A stretch of 64,000 bases of DNA from Chondrilla cf. caribensis (GCA_964020155.1 OZ026553.1:1298979-1362978); one strand, 5' to 3'; positions 22,495-60,921 are shown, counted from the stretch's first letter. Translations and numbers: made by a program. Notes: a model not told the origin generated them from the sequence alone.

Positions 22495-22617
22495 CTGTAA
22501 GGGGAAATAAGTCCTTCTGACGTGTCATCATAGCACTGGGATAGACAGGATGGGACAGGACGATAATTATAGAGCTAGAGGTAGATAATTGTTCTCTTTC
22601 TATCGATATATACTTAC

Positions 22618-22824
22618 TTCACCATTGTAAGTCTTAGTACCGACAGTCAAACGCTTACCATTCGACGACGAAGGGAATTCCGCCAATCCGAACGAGTACA
22701 GACCGAGAGAAAGGTTCGATCCCGTAATAGTCATAAGTGTCTTCCCACCGATGAGTTCGTGCGAAGGGCGATCTCCGATAGAGAACGGACAACTGCCAGT
22801 GTTGTTCGATGACGTCCATTGAAC
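22618..22824 (-). CDS. IPT/TIG-like exon near the 5' end of the fibrocystin-like gene
   Basis: One minus-strand frame reads GSCPFSIGDRPSHELIGG, then KTLMTITGSNLSLGLYSFG and ends KTYNGE before donor GTAAGT. GGKTLMTITGSNL is a typical IPT/TIG strand signature (immunoglobulin-like, plexin/transcription-factor fold). Its exit phase does not match the next exon. A second frame in the same bases starts with ATG and has a phase that does match (donor GAATG/GTAAGC), so the frame is uncertain or a frameshift is present. It overlaps the plus-strand exon at 22809-22917. Confidence 0.45.
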
Positions 22825-22917
22825 GGAAACGATGCCTCATATCTCGACGTCATCCATCACGTGACCTCGGAGCTCTGAGACTGAAGAAGACGTTTGATTG
22901 TTCTACTTCACTCCAAG
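22809..22917 (+). CDS. NCAPH2-copy first exon (tentative)
   Basis: ATG at 22809 opens [19 protein letters not shown] and runs to [14 protein letters not shown], donor CAAG/GTATGT, phase 1 out, which fits the next exon. The segment from CTGAGACTGAAGAAGACG on is duplicated at 53960 and 62755. It overlaps, in antisense, the IPT-like minus-strand exon. Confidence 0.4.
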
Positions 22918-23916
22918 GTATGTTCACTAGTGTTTTGACGTGGCTCTGTATCGACGAGCACCCAATACAACCATAAGTACTTCTAGTATATCATATCCAC
23001 ACCACAATTATTGTCACCTTTGTGATATTGTGTTGTTGTTTAGTTGGAGACACTACTGCCAAACATTCATATTACATAGTATCCTGTATACATTGTATAT
23101 AGTATCCTGACATATCCCAATACACTGTATATGTAGTATCCTGACATATTCTGACACCCTGTATATAGTATCCTGACATATCCTGACACCCTGTATATCC
23201 ATTATTGTTATTCTGTGTCAGGTTTCAATGTGTCTGGAGACACTACTGCCAAACATTCAGGACTTGTACAAAGTTATGAGGAACTGGTCAGGGACTATGT
23301 GGTGAGTGGTCCTCACATTCACTGTGGACTTGTGTGCTCTGCATACCAACAATTGTACTGTAGTACTTATGTGCACCATAGCAATCACACACAACTGAAC
23401 ATCTTCCCTACATAAGGCTGCTGTACAATCACCCATACTGTGTACATTCCACTGCTAGCCCAAAACATGGATCATATGTTTGTATTCACATACATACATG
23501 TGTTGTGTACAGTAGATGTCTTTATGTATTCCGTTCATCCTCACTACATCCAATACTGAAACTACCCCTTCATCTGTACATTATGTGCAATACCTACCTG
23601 TTCATGTACATACACATACTCTGAGGGCTCCCTACTGCACAGTAACAAGGCTCAGCACCACACAGGGTGTGTTTGGTGTGGAGAAGGAATATTTTGTATA
23701 CAAGGTATTCCTAACATGCTACAGGAGCAGACCCTAGTACAAGCTCACACCTATGCTCAAGAAACTGACCTGTCAAAGAGAGTTCAGGAATGGGACGATC
23801 GTATCAGACCACAACTCCAGGAAGAGGTGAGCTGTTGTGTGTGTGTGTGGACGTATGTATGTAGTACATGCACGAACGCACACATACACGCACGCACACA
23901 CACACACGCACACACA

Positions 23917-23971
<55 letters not shown>

Positions 23972-25180
23972 ACACACACACACAGTGTATCTTGTACTGT
24001 GAGTTCTCTTGAGAGTCTTGAGACCACATTATGACAGGATGTTTACAATAACAGGTCTCACTGTTAGTAAACACACATATCAGTCTGTTCTGCAGTGGGT
24101 AACTCAATACTCTCAACACTAGCCTGGCTAACAGGTCTCACAGTTATCAGTCGGTTCTGCAGTGTCTGTTCACATCTTTATCTGTTCATTTGTCTTATTT
24201 CTCCACAGGACAGTCATCCTCCATTTGACATACACACCTACGGCTCTCAGATAGTAGAGGATCTAGATCAGTCCATGCAACAAACAGGTAAACTCTAAAG
24301 TCAGCATTCATACATGTATCACTTTACATCTGTGTATATACAGTGCATGTTGTGTGTGTACCTCTCTCAAGTGGTCTTCTAATTTTCCTTCTGTAGAATA
24401 TGAATAGATTCCATTTGGAAATCTTGTTTGTGGGAAAAACCGTTATGACATATGTCGGACATTTTCAGCCATGTTACAGCTGGTGAGTGAGTAGGTAACT
24501 CCTACTGCTCCTACTGCCATCTCTCATGTACACACTCCTACTACCATCACTCATGTACACACTCCTACTACCATCTCTCATGTACACACTCCTACTACCA
24601 TCTCTCATGTACACACTCCTACTACCATCTCTCGTGTACACACTCCTACTACCATCTCTCGTGTACACACTCCTACTACCATCTCTCGTGTACACACTCC
24701 TACTACCATCTCTCGTGTACACACTCCTACTACCATCTCTCATGTACACACTCCTACTACCATCTCTCGTGTGCACACTCCTACTACCATCTCTCGTGTA
24801 CACACTCCTACTACCATCTCTCATGTACACACTCCTACTACCATCTCTCATGTACACACTCCTACTACTATCTCTCATGTACACACTCCTACTACCATCT
24901 CTCATGTACACACTCCTACTACCATCTCTCATGTACACACTCCTACTACCATCTCTCATGTACACACTCCTACTACCATCTCTCATGTACACACTCCTAC
25001 TACCATCTCTCACAGGCTAACAACTACAATATTAAGATTGATGCTGCTGGTGGAGAAGATGAGGGAGAGGATACACTCTCTTTGCAGTTGATTTCAAAGA
25101 AACTTGTTTTTGAAGATATTTTGGAGTTCAGAGCTCCTTCTGTGTTTACACCTGACAATGATGATTACCTAGATGACTGA
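22809..25180 (+). CDS. NCAPH2: Condensin-2 complex subunit H2 (NCAPH2), C-terminal half, six exons
   Basis: Exons 22809-22917, 23222-23301, 23725-23826, 24209-24287, 24397-24482 and 25016-25180. NCAPH2 is the kleisin subunit that bridges SMC2/SMC4 heads in condensin II and acts on nuclear chromatin. Recognised strings: [60 protein letters not shown] and EFRAPS near the C-terminus, in the order of the vertebrate protein. Splice phases agree throughout. The N-terminal two thirds of a normal NCAPH2 (about 600 residues) are absent here. An in-frame TAG at 24405-24407 falls where vertebrates have Trp (W-C-P-F). So this is either a decayed partial duplicate or a gene with a sequence error. It converges on the ROC-COR-Death gene. 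Confidence 0.7.
23222..23301 (+). CDS. NCAPH2: NCAPH2 exon ([11 protein letters not shown])
   Basis: Acceptor TTCTGTGTCAG, donor GTG/GTGAGT. Encodes [20 protein letters not shown], then ELVRDYV. A 26-bp piece (TTGGAGACACTACTGCCAAA and flank) is also present at 23042-23068, a partial upstream duplicate of this exon. Confidence 0.65.
23725..23826 (+). CDS. NCAPH2: NCAPH2 exon ([15 protein letters not shown])
   Basis: Acceptor ACATGCTACAG, donor GAG/GTGAGC, 34 codons, phase 0 both sides. Contains [20 protein letters not shown], matching the ETELSxRIxxWExxIxPxLQE motif of NCAPH2. Confidence 0.75.
23877..23986. repeat. (CA)n and (CG)n microsatellite
   Basis: CA run with a GCGCGCGCGCG block near 23956-23967. 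The downstream context (TGTATCTTG, GAGAGTCTTGAGACCACATT) recurs near 9970, 47762 and 50538. Confidence 0.9.
24209..24287 (+). CDS. NCAPH2: NCAPH2 exon (PPFDIHTYG)
   Basis: Acceptor TATTTCTCCACAG, donor ACAG/GTAAAC, phase 0 in and 1 out. [20 protein letters not shown] contains the highly conserved PFDIHxYG motif. Confidence 0.8.
24397..24482 (+). CDS. NCAPH2: NCAPH2 exon with in-frame TAG
   Basis: Acceptor TTTCCTTCTGTAG, donor CTG/GTGAGT. Phase 1 entry gives EYE, TAG (24405-24407), then [18 protein letters not shown] and FSAMLQL. The strings on both sides are conserved; human NCAPH2 (as I recall it) reads NEW-CPF-AELV at this place, so TAG stands for Trp. The second AG at 24406 would give the wrong phase. 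Confidence 0.65.
24518..25012. repeat. 27-bp minisatellite filling an NCAPH2 intron
   Basis: About 18 copies of ATCTCTCATGTACACACTCC plus TACTACC. It starts about 35 bp after the donor at 24483 and runs up to the acceptor at 25015, so its own CCATCTCTCA forms the tract before CACAG. Being 27 bp long it is open in many frames on both strands; none is a gene. Confidence 0.95.
25016..25180 (+). CDS. NCAPH2: NCAPH2 last exon
   Basis: Acceptor CTCTCACAG, 54 codons and TGA. Begins [13 protein letters not shown], continuing LQLANNYN across the splice, and contains EFRAPSVF and an acidic end DNDDYLDD. Matches the C-terminal region of NCAPH2 in order and length. Confidence 0.75.
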   Translation, partial: ANNYNIKIDAAGGEDEGEDTLSLQLISKKLVFEDILEFRAPSVFTPDNDDYLDD

Positions 25181-25992
25181 TTTGAATAATTATTTGTAGT
25201 GTTCAACTAATAATAGTGAATAATTACATAATATTGGTATATTGTAATAATGTTATTATAATAATACTCACAGATTTCAAGACTGTGTGATAACAGTACA
25301 AGTACACTGTGATAGCTATATTGTGTTTCTTAAACCATTGTTAAGTAATAAGGCCCAGCTAAAAAGGAAACAAATGTTACATCCTCATAAAAAATAATTA
25401 TTCCAAAGATCATATTTTGTGCACATTATAATATACACATATACAATGTCATATATAATATAATATATGCATGTATATTATTATTATAATTATAATATAT
25501 TATATATTATAATATAAACTCGAATTCTCTATCAAACATTCATATATGATGGATAACATTATTATTATGCATAATATATATAATATAGTAATTTTAATTT
25601 TATTATACTGTAATACAATAATATTATTATATATTATTTTAATAATCGTGCAAACTGCTCAAATTTATAATTATTATATACAAATTAATTAATTTTTCCC
25701 ATTAATCATAATAATACATACTTCAATTAGTATAACAGAGAAAATGAACAGTACTACTACTAATAATGATATAATACACATAATATTATAATAACAATAA
25801 TGATACTGATAATAATAGCAATAACGATGATGATACACAGTAATAATAATACTACTACCAAACCAGTAATACTAACCCAACACTACATGTGACATGACTA
25901 CAATACTACAATCTCATGTACATACAGGATGTATGGAATAAGGTGACCATGGCAACAGTACATTGTCATCACAGGAGAGGTGACAAACAGTG
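25181..25992. other. AT-rich region between two convergent genes
   Basis: Holds the 3' ends of NCAPH2 (plus) and the ROC-COR-Death gene (minus). Very rich in TAATATTATTATA-type sequence and AATAAT trinucleotides. No coding potential. Confidence 0.7.
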
Positions 25993-53891
<27,899 letters not shown>

Positions 53892-54000
53892 TTTGGGACT
53901 CGGGTGTTTATGGTGGGTGTTCCCCAAACACGCATCATCGGACCATGTGTCCACAGGAGAATGTGAGACTGAAGAACACGTTTGATTGTTCTGCTTCACT
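53892..54000. promoter_or_regulatory. Head-to-head start region (shared promoter candidate)
   Basis: The minus-strand ATG (53891) and a plus-strand ATG (53945, MCPQENVRLKNTFD) are only 53 bp apart. GC-richer than the surroundings. Equivalent arrangements are at 62687-62810 and 22810-22920, so the start cassette was duplicated with its probable bidirectional promoter. Confidence 0.45.
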
Positions 54001-54005
54001 CGAAG
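53945..54005 (+). CDS. Plus-strand first exon of the start cassette (tentative)
   Basis: Reads MCPQENVRLKNTFDCSASLE to donor GAAG/GTATGT, phase 1. Homologous to [14 protein letters not shown] at 22881-22917 and to CPQEDVRLKKTFD at 62744, where the frame instead runs on to a stop. It may begin another NCAPH2-related copy. Confidence 0.35.
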
Positions 54006-54480
54006 GTATGTTTACAAGTGTTCTGACGTGGCTCTGTACCGACGAGTACCCAATACACCCACAAGTACTACTAGTATTGAGTTCACACTCAGTCTAATCT
54101 TAGCCCGCCGTAAATTCTCTGGATGGTCCAAATTCTCAGTCTTCGTCTGTATGATGCGATCCAGTGTAGTGGACTCCTTATCAGCATCTCAACCTGATCA
54201 GTGCACTTGTCCGCACTAAATCTGTACGACCTCTGTGATAATAGCTAATGCAGGCGATGATCTAAACCTGACCGTCTGGAATTATATTTTAATCTCTGGA
54301 TCATTTAGCGACTCGTTCCTGTTCGCTCTATTGCAATAGCTGTCGATCACTCCACGTGTCCGTCCAGCTATTGGTAGAGCGTTCCCCGAGTAGTGTGAGC
54401 CTCGTCTCAATGTCTACTTGACGTGTACGAGACTAGTTCGTGAACGAGTACATACATTTCTGGTTTTGTGCTGATGTCAA
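54006..54480. repeat. Duplicated non-coding segment (pair with 62820-63300)
   Basis: GTGTTCTGACGTGGCTCTGT, ATGATGCGATCCAGTGTAGT, CGATCACTCCACGTGTCCGT and GAGACTAGTTCGTGAACGAG are nearly identical in both copies (about 97 percent by eye). The first 100 bp also match 22917-23000. Confidence 0.9.
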
Positions 54481-54607
54481 CTTGGTGTGTAGAGAGTCAC
54501 TTCTGAGCCAGGCAGTAGTTAATAATATTCATATGTTATTTAATGACATTCATATATTGTTTAATGATATTCATTATGTGGCTACTTACTCTATTGTTAG
54601 GTGTCAG

Positions 54608-54674
54608 TGATTATCAAACCAGGTCACCTCCTCAGACTGTTGTTTGGCCCAGGAGCAGGGGAATGTGAGACCAA
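54608..54674 (+). CDS. Possible exon
   Basis: Acceptor GGTGTCAG, donor CCAA/GTAAGT. With phase 1 entry it reads VIIKPGHLLRLLFGPGAGEC, then ET. Fits the phase of the exon ending at 54005. Family unknown. Confidence 0.3.
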
Positions 54675-54886
54675 GTAAGTACAGTAGGTATTGTGTGCTT
54701 GTGTATGTACATATGTGTACTGTGTGTGCATACACACATACATTGTAGAGGACTTCATTCACAGGAGACATAGGAATAGTGTGTGCTACGTTCTGCTGGA
54801 TGTACACATGCACACCTTACAGTATATGTGACTGATGAGAGGCTTAACATCATGTTGTGCTGAAATTGTGTCTTGTGGATTTGTAG

Positions 54887-54949
54887 CAAGTTTGTTGTAA
54901 GGACCGTGGTCGTGATAGCAAATATAGACAGTCCTTGTCATATCCCAAG
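54887..54949 (+). CDS. Possible exon
   Basis: Acceptor GGATTTGTAG, donor CAAG/GTATAT, phase 2 in. Reads NKFVVRTVVVIANIDSPCHI, then P. It continues the frame of the exon at 54608. Supported only by phase and an open frame. Confidence 0.28.
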
Positions 54950-55119
54950 GTATATTTTGATGTAGGCCCTCTCTGGTAATATTTATGACAACAATTCACC
55001 TCTTCTGTGTGTGGTCTTCAATCCTGATGTTCACTCTGTAATACTGTAGGTATCCCACATGAAAATGACTAGCTTGTACATCCTTGTCAGTGTCAAGTTG
55101 TTACCATGTTGTACTAAGA

Positions 55120-55703
55120 CAGGGCTCAAATTTAACAGTCGTCCGGTCGTCAGAGACAACTAAAAATTCCCTCGGACAACGAAAAATTGGCTACTTGGTT
55201 GCCCGCTGGACAACCTGCTACAGTAACTGTTGTATACACAGGTAATTACACGGGTAAATCATCCGGTAGTGTTCGGTACTCTGATTGAAAATTTTAAAGC
55301 TCTTGGAAAGACTTGGGTAAATTCTTCGTCGTCAATTAATCAATGTAACGAAGTAAAATCTCCCAATTACTTTCCTATGGAGCATAGCGTCGAATTATCC
55401 CTCGAAAATTGGCTTCTCGATTCTTCCGTACGTTTGATAGCCATTTGCAATATGACGTCATAAAATGGCTGATATATTCATCACAATTACAAATCAATAC
55501 AAATCTACTTGTTGTTTAAATTGCAATAGTGAACTTTGATACATAGGTGTAGATACATTAGTGTCCCTGAAAGTATTTTCAAGGGTTGGCAACTATATAT
55601 ATACAAATTATTCGGACAACCTAATTTTCCCATGGGCAACCTAAATTTTTCATTGAGTTGCCCTGTGGGTAACTTGAAAAAAATTTCTTAAATTTGAGCC
55701 CTG
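55120..55703 (+). mobile_element. CAGGGCTC inverted-repeat element carrying an exon, copy 1
   Basis: Ends CAGGGCTCAAATTTAA and (reverse complement of right end) CAGGGCTCAAATTTAAGAAA. Inside is a captured exon-like frame with its 3' splice acceptor (55270-55463), and TTCGGACAACCTAATTTTCC near the right end. hAT-like by ends; the target duplication is not clear. Confidence 0.75.
55270..55463 (+). CDS. Captured exon inside the CAGGGCTC element
   Basis: Acceptor ATCATCCGGTAG, then VFGTLIENFKALGKTWVNSS, PNYFPMEHSVELSLENWL and AICNMTS-stop. About two thirds identical to 41973-42166 on the other strand. The frame is still open despite lying in a non-autonomous element, so it is either a recent capture or under some constraint. 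Confidence 0.4.
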
Positions 55704-56165
55704 AAAGATGTGACAAGGTTGTAGGTTATTAGAGGCAATGGTTTTCCACGATCACAGAAAACGGACGGAATTCACGGAAATAGCAATCTGAAATGGATTT
55801 GCCTATATTGTTTTCACCCTGAAAAAAAAGCTGAAACTGTCACCAGTAGGTATTCGAATTTGCACCTTCGTTACCGTGCCACATGTTGATAGTAAAAATG
55901 GCTGAATCGATCCCTCCACTACCTAAGTACTTCACAGTACTTACGCATACACATAATGTATACATCAGCTTGCTTAGTAAGTGTCCTGGGTAGTGCATAT
56001 TCCTGGTTGACACACTCCCTCACTCAGTCCCTAGTACACTGTGTCAACCAGTACAGTAGAATGCAGTAACATCTAAACTTTCACCAGTGAGAATTTGATT
56101 GTTTTCTCCTTTCCTGAGATGTGCAGGTGTAGGTTTAGATGGTGTCTATAATGGGTTTGAAAGAA

Positions 56166-56757
56166 CAGGGCTCAAATTTAATGGTCGTCCGGTCGTCAGA
56201 GACGACTAAAAATTCCCTCGGACAACTATAAAGATTGGCTACTTGGTTGCCCGCTGGACAACCATGCTACAGTAGCAGTTGTATACACAGGTAATTTGGG
56301 GTACAAATCAGCCGGTAGTGTTCGGTACTCCGATCGACAATTTTAAAGCTCTTAGAATAAATTGACGATTCTTCGTCGTCAATTTATCAATGTAACGAGG
56401 TAAAATGCCCCAATTACTTTCCTATGGAACATAGCGTCAATTATCCCTCGAAAATCGGCTTCTCGATTTGTCCGTGCGTTTGACAGCCATTTGCAATGTG
56501 ACGTCATACAATGGCTGATTATGTTCATCGCAATTATACAAATCTATTAGTTGTTGTCTAAATTGCAATAGTGAACTTTGATACATACATAGGTGTAGAT
56601 ACTTTAGTGTCCCTGAAAGTATTTTTAATGGTTGGCAACTATGTATACATATAATTATACAAATTATTCGGACAACCTAATTTTCCCATGGGCAACCTAA
56701 ATTGTTCATTAAGTTGCCCTGTGGGCAACTTGAAAAAATCCTTAAATTTGAGCCCTG
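56166..56757 (+). mobile_element. CAGGGCTC inverted-repeat element carrying an exon, copy 2
   Basis: Same ends as copy 1 and colinear throughout. Flanked by AAAGAA on both sides, a likely 6-bp target duplication. Its copy of the exon (56319-56510) has small deletions and a lost stop, so it is decaying. Confidence 0.8.
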
Positions 56758-57330
56758 AAAGAATACAGTAGTATTCAAATTATCTTAGTGGAAAACTCCT
56801 TAAGTACAGTACTAACCATAAACACTGAACGTTCTACTGGTGTAGAATGGGCGTACCCGTTCCCTATATGCGTACCCACTAAACAGGAACGGCCGTTTAG
56901 TGGGTGAGTCACCGAACTTAGTACGTGGTGATAATAATGGTTATAATTGTAACGTAAATTTTGGTGTTGAAGTTGATACGTTGTTTGATTCCTATTTGGA
57001 AGCTCTGATTGCCAGACGAACACTCATGATGAGAGGAACACATTGAAAGATTGATTTAGACAGTTTTGATAACCACTTTGAGGTGTTGATCAGAGTATGG
57101 GGTAAACAAGAGAACACACGGGTACATCCGTACCTGTCAATACCTGTACCCGTTCAACATGCATTTTCAGAAAATGGGTACGGCTGTAGGATGTTCAGTT
57201 GTGTATGATTAGTACCGTAGATGTAATATCTAAAACATCATTTCCTGTTTTCCTTGTTAAGTTAGTAGATGTTTCACTCTCTCCCGCCCACTTACTCAAC
57301 TCTGACTATCAAGACCTGCTCAAATGTAGC
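56758..57330. other. No supported gene
   Basis: GTACCCGTTCC and GGGTACG-type words recur. A plus-strand piece near 56970-57045 reads VEVDTLFDSYLEALIARRTL, but without splice support. Confidence 0.35.
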
Positions 57331-58050
57331 CCATGAGCTACAGTAGGCCATTCATGTCAGAAGGTGAAATGGTCTCTCTAACGGTGTGGCACTGCACTGT
57401 GGTTCTGTACAGAGCACCACTTGGTAGTGGGTGGTGCCTTCCACACCTTCCACACCTTGCGGGGATCTCACTTCCCTTGTTGTTGTCAACAGATATTTGA
57501 ATGCCACATGCAACTGTGGTGTGTATTTGTTCCTCCAAATCCTCCAAATTGTCAATTTTGTCATCAGTGACCTTACCTGTAGTTTAAGTAACAGATTGAT
57601 AAATTGTGTGGTGGGCTATTGTTGATGGTGTAGTGAATCAGTATGTGTCTAACTTCATGTGGAAGGCCAGGTTCCAAATCTTCAATTGTCAATTTTTGTC
57701 TTTTTTTCCACAAGTGTTGTCCATTGTAAATGTTATAGATGTGTTCAAATGTTATTTGATGTTATCAGAACCTTGTGTATAATGTCATGTATTACGTATG
57801 TATTATGTGTATGTCTGTATGTGTGTACATACTAAGTACATGTACTTCTAAGTACTGTATTATGATATGGTGTATGTACTTATGTGTGCATGTAATGGAT
57901 GTACACTGCAACTGCCTAGCAAGTGTCCTGGTTAGTACAAGTGTGTACAGTATGTATATATGTACCTTCATGTGTATGTATGTGTGTTCATTGTGACATT
58001 AGTAGGTGTTCTGCTGATATTCACTTGATGCATAAGTGTGTAGTGCTGTC
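57331..58050. other. No supported gene
   Basis: Open frames on both strands at 57338-57625 (for example DDKIDNLEDLEEQIHTTVAC on minus) might be an exon, but strand and splice sites cannot be decided. TACATGTACT-rich beyond. Confidence 0.3.
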
Positions 58051-58735
58051 ACCATATATCGATATGTCCACATGTCACGATATATCGATATGTCCACATG
58101 TCATGATATATCAATATGTCCACATGTCACAATATATCGATATGACCACATGTCACGATATATCGATATGTACACATTTCACAATATATCAATATGTCCA
58201 CATGTCACAATATATCGATATGTCCACATGTCATGATATATCAATATGTCCACATGTCACAATATATCGATATGTCCACATGTCACGATATATCAATATG
58301 TCCACATGTCACAATATATCGATATGTCCACATGTCATGATATATCAATATGTCCACATGTCACAATATATCGATATGTCCACATGTCACGATATATCGA
58401 TATGTCCACATGTCATGATATATCAATATGTCCACATGTCACAATATATCGATATGACCACATGTCACGATATATCGATATGTACACATTTCACAATATA
58501 TCAATATGTCCACATGTCACAATATATCGATATGTCCACATGTCATGATATATCAATATGTCCACATGTCACAATATATCGATATGTCCACATGTCACGA
58601 TATATCAATATGTCCACATGTCACAATATATCGATATGTCCACATGTCATGATATATCAATATGACCACATGTCACGATATATCGATATGTACACATTTC
58701 ACAATATATCGATATGTCCACATGTTACGATATAA
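58051..58735. repeat. 26-bp minisatellite with higher-order structure, about 26 copies
   Basis: Unit AATATATCGATATGTCCACA plus TGTCAC. TGTCCA recurs at 58065, 58091, 58117 and so on. A variant block (ATGACCACATG, TACACATTTCAC) recurs after 312 bp (12 units) and again after 208 bp (8 units). The 270-codon open frame across it is not a gene. Confidence 0.95.
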
Positions 58736-58839
58736 GATACACATGACATGAACGATATACTGTAAACCCTATGTCGACATGGTGCATAGTTGATTGCATC
58801 CTGGTTCTGCTAAAGATCAAAGAATGAAGTGTGCACACA

Positions 58840-59035
58840 TCAGTACTGGAGCACAGGTCACTATGTGTGCATGGGAAACAGCACAGGTCACCAGACAGGG
58901 TTCATTGTTAGGATTAACTGACTGAGAACCAGGCAGGAAATTAGTGGACACTTTCTATTGTGAAGGTTATTTTGTATTGGACTATGCATACAACTCAAGT
59001 ATAAATTGTCTATGTCAGGACACAAGGTAGTTGTA
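58840..59035. repeat. Copy of the dispersed GCACAGGTCACCAGACAGG segment
   Basis: Same order of words as at 17975-18190 and 21970-22190 (CACAGGTCACCAGACAGG, TTCATTGTTAGGATTAA, AGGCAGGAAATTAG, TTGTATTGGACTATGC). Confidence 0.65.
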
Positions 59036-59319
59036 TCCTGCCTAGTTGTGCTGCAGTAGTAATCTTCCTGACCACCTTTCAAGAACATGGTGACATAGAC
59101 CTCTGTGACATGTGGCACAAGTACAACCATATTATCATGGCAGCACTGCATGTGTGGAAAATCACTTGAGACGTCAGTACCTAGACCTGTGTGGTTGGTG
59201 TGGTGTCCAACCAGACTTACAATGGGAAAGATGTAGACCTCTTTATTTATGTATTACTATGTGTGTATGTTCATGGTGACGTTAGTGTGTGTTGACCTGA
59301 ATGTTTACTTGATGTGTAG

Positions 59320-59401
59320 AAAATCACTTCAGACATCAGTGGATGAAGATGGGAAAGACAAACTTTAAGATGTGTCATTTGCTAATCGAGAGGAAGAACA
59401 G
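59320..59401 (+). CDS. NCAPH2-like N-terminal/middle exon with in-frame TAA
   Basis: Acceptor CTTGATGTGTAG, donor CAG/GTAGGT, phase 2 in and 0 out. Reads KSLQTSVDEDGKDKL, TAA (59366-59368), DVSFANREEEQ. The KQLSSVxED part of NCAPH2 after its N-terminal helical region is similar (from memory). Shorter relatives of this exon start are at 54487, 59152 and 63302, so it has been duplicated several times. Probably pseudogenic. Confidence 0.35.
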
Positions 59402-59404
59402 GTA

Positions 59405-59995
59405 GGTTCTGTGTGGTTAGGAAGGTGTACAGTATCTGTACCTGTGTGGTTAGGAAGGTGTACAGTATCTGTACCTGTGTGGTTAGAAAGGTGTACAGTA
59501 TCTGTACCTGTGTGGTTAGGAAGGTGTACAGTATCTGTACCTGTGTGGTTAGGAAGTTGTACAGTATCTGTACCTGTGTGGTTAGGAAGGTGTACAGTAT
59601 CTGTACCTGTGTGGTTAGGAAGGTGTACAGTATCTGTACCTGTGTGGTTAGGAAGGTGTACAGTATCTGTACCTGTGTGGTTAGAAAGGTGTACAGTATC
59701 TGTACCTGTGTGGTTAGGAAGGTGTACAGTATCTGTACTTGTGTGGTTAGGAAGGTGTACAGTATCTGTACCTGTGTGGTTAGGAAGGTGTACAGTATCT
59801 GTACTTGTGTGGTTAGGAAGGTGTGCAGTATCTGTACCTGTGTGGTTAGGAAGGTGTACAGTATCTGTACTTGTGTGGTTAGGAAGGTGTACAGTATCTG
59901 TACTTGTGTGGTTAGGAAGGTGTACAGTATCTGTACCTGTGTGGTTAGGAAGGTGTACAGTATCTGTACCTGTGTGGTTAGGAAGGTGTACACCA
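59405..59995. repeat. 33-bp minisatellite, about 18 copies
   Basis: Unit GTGTGGTTAGGAAGGTGTAC plus AGTATCTGTACCT. It begins within about ten bases of the donor at 59402. Length divisible by 3 with no stops gives long frames on both strands (VWLGRCTVSVP and LPNHTGTDTVH repeats); these are not supported as genes. Confidence 0.95.
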
Positions 59996-60119
59996 TACTG
60001 ATCAGAACATATTGGTTCATCCGATAATGCTCCATTGTCCCAATGCTCCTTGTTGTGTGACTTAGTGGGACCCACTGTAGATAGCTAATGTTTCTTCTCA
60101 AGGACTTCTATCTTCATGT

Positions 60120-60215
60120 GTGTTTGGTAGGACCTCACCATTGAGACCACCTGTGGGACTAGCTAGGTGAAGTGGTCTCCTGTGGGACTAGCTAGGTGAA
60201 GTGGTCTCCATTGTG
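60120..60215. repeat. 30-bp direct repeat, two to three copies
   Basis: CTGTGGGACTAGCTAGGTGA plus AGTGGTCTCC is repeated head to tail. Confidence 0.85.
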
Positions 60216-60378
60216 AGGTGGTCAAATGGTGATTCCAACATATACATATGGGAGAATACTGTGGAGGGAATCCTCAGAATGGGAAATAGTGGTCCTGTCT
60301 CTGAGGTGGTCAGGAAGTGAGGTTCTTCTGTACATGCGTACCTGTGTATACATGTTTACGTATGTACCTCACTCACAG

Positions 60379-60557
60379 GACGAGAAGTACAGGGTCATCT
60401 CCTCACTCATCAGACTGTTGCCAGTGGCTCTCCTCAACTGATGGATAATTGCACTTTTCAAGATCCCGTCCCATCCAGGGGTGGGTGGAGTGATGATGAG
60501 GGAGGCGTGGCAGACTATGGGGGAGAAATGTCCCCACTACTGACTGCACCACGCGAG
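60379..60557 (+). CDS. Exon of a plus-strand gene, possibly NCAPH2 middle region
   Basis: Acceptor CTCACTCACAG, donor GAG/GTATGT, phase 1 in and 0 out, 59 codons. Reads REVQGHLLTHQTVASGSPQL, MDNCTFQDPVPSRGGWSDD and YGGEMSPLLTAPRE. The DxxMDNC part is like the DFRMNTC segment of NCAPH2, and the acidic stretch fits that protein's middle. Similarity is weak. It lies 1 kb after the NCAPH2-like exon at 59320, same strand. Confidence 0.4.
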
Positions 60558-60812
60558 GTATGTACGTATGTACAGTACCTACAGTAACAGGTCAGCATTC
60601 TAGAGCCCAAGGAATGTACACTGTTTGCTTACTAATGTATTATGGTCTGGTTATATGTGAGTGTGTAGTGATTGGAGTGGAGCAGTTCAGTCCTGTTATT
60701 TGCACACTAACCTATGTTGTGTGTGTACCACCATACCTGTCATTGTACTGCACTGAGGTATTGGTACTGTATGTACATGTGTGTATACTCACCTTGTCCA
60801 TGTGCTGTACCA

Positions 60813-60884
60813 CGCACGCACACACACACATGCACACACACACGCACACACACACATGCACGCACACACACACACACACGCACG

Positions 60885-60921
<37 letters not shown>

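Larger units (their letters stand above)
10310..22824 (-). pseudogene. PKHD1L1-like: Fibrocystin-L (PKHD1L1)-like gene, multi-exon, probably disrupted
   Basis: Minus-strand exons read, 5' to 3': IPT-like (22.8-22.3 kb), exons with the NSYRWYDIPIT/PYLCMAYKIPPG segment (20.4-20.2 kb), WHYNCYDFEDHV (19.3 kb), CDYDIPL (17.7 kb), a cupredoxin-like exon (16.5 kb), the end of a G8 domain (15.2-14.9 kb), a right-handed beta-helix (14.7-13.4 kb) and a second G8 start (11.4 kb). Known family members are very large single-pass receptors with IPT repeats, two G8 domains and PbH1 repeats. Most junction phases agree. Lesions include an in-frame TAA (15014-15016), a frameshift at a C6 run (14655-14660), an apparent 8-nt loss near 13968, and a frame change near 19230. 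The first G8 core and the protein C-terminus were not found. It could be a pseudogene, or a real gene damaged by assembly errors. Confidence 0.6.

Noticed and set aside
24474..25091. RDGSRSVYM and YTLLLPSLM repeat proteins
   Set aside because: A 27-bp intronic minisatellite between two NCAPH2 exons explains both strands.
58051..58735. Open frame of 270 codons across the 58-kb repeat
   Set aside because: It is produced by a 26-bp tandem unit lacking stops; several frames are open and none has splice signals or a motif.
59365..60101. Four open frames of 200-240 codons at 59.4-60.1 kb, including one with NHTGTD repeats (N-glycosylation-like)
   Set aside because: A 33-bp stop-free unit opens frames on both strands at once. 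The array begins at a splice donor, so it is intronic.
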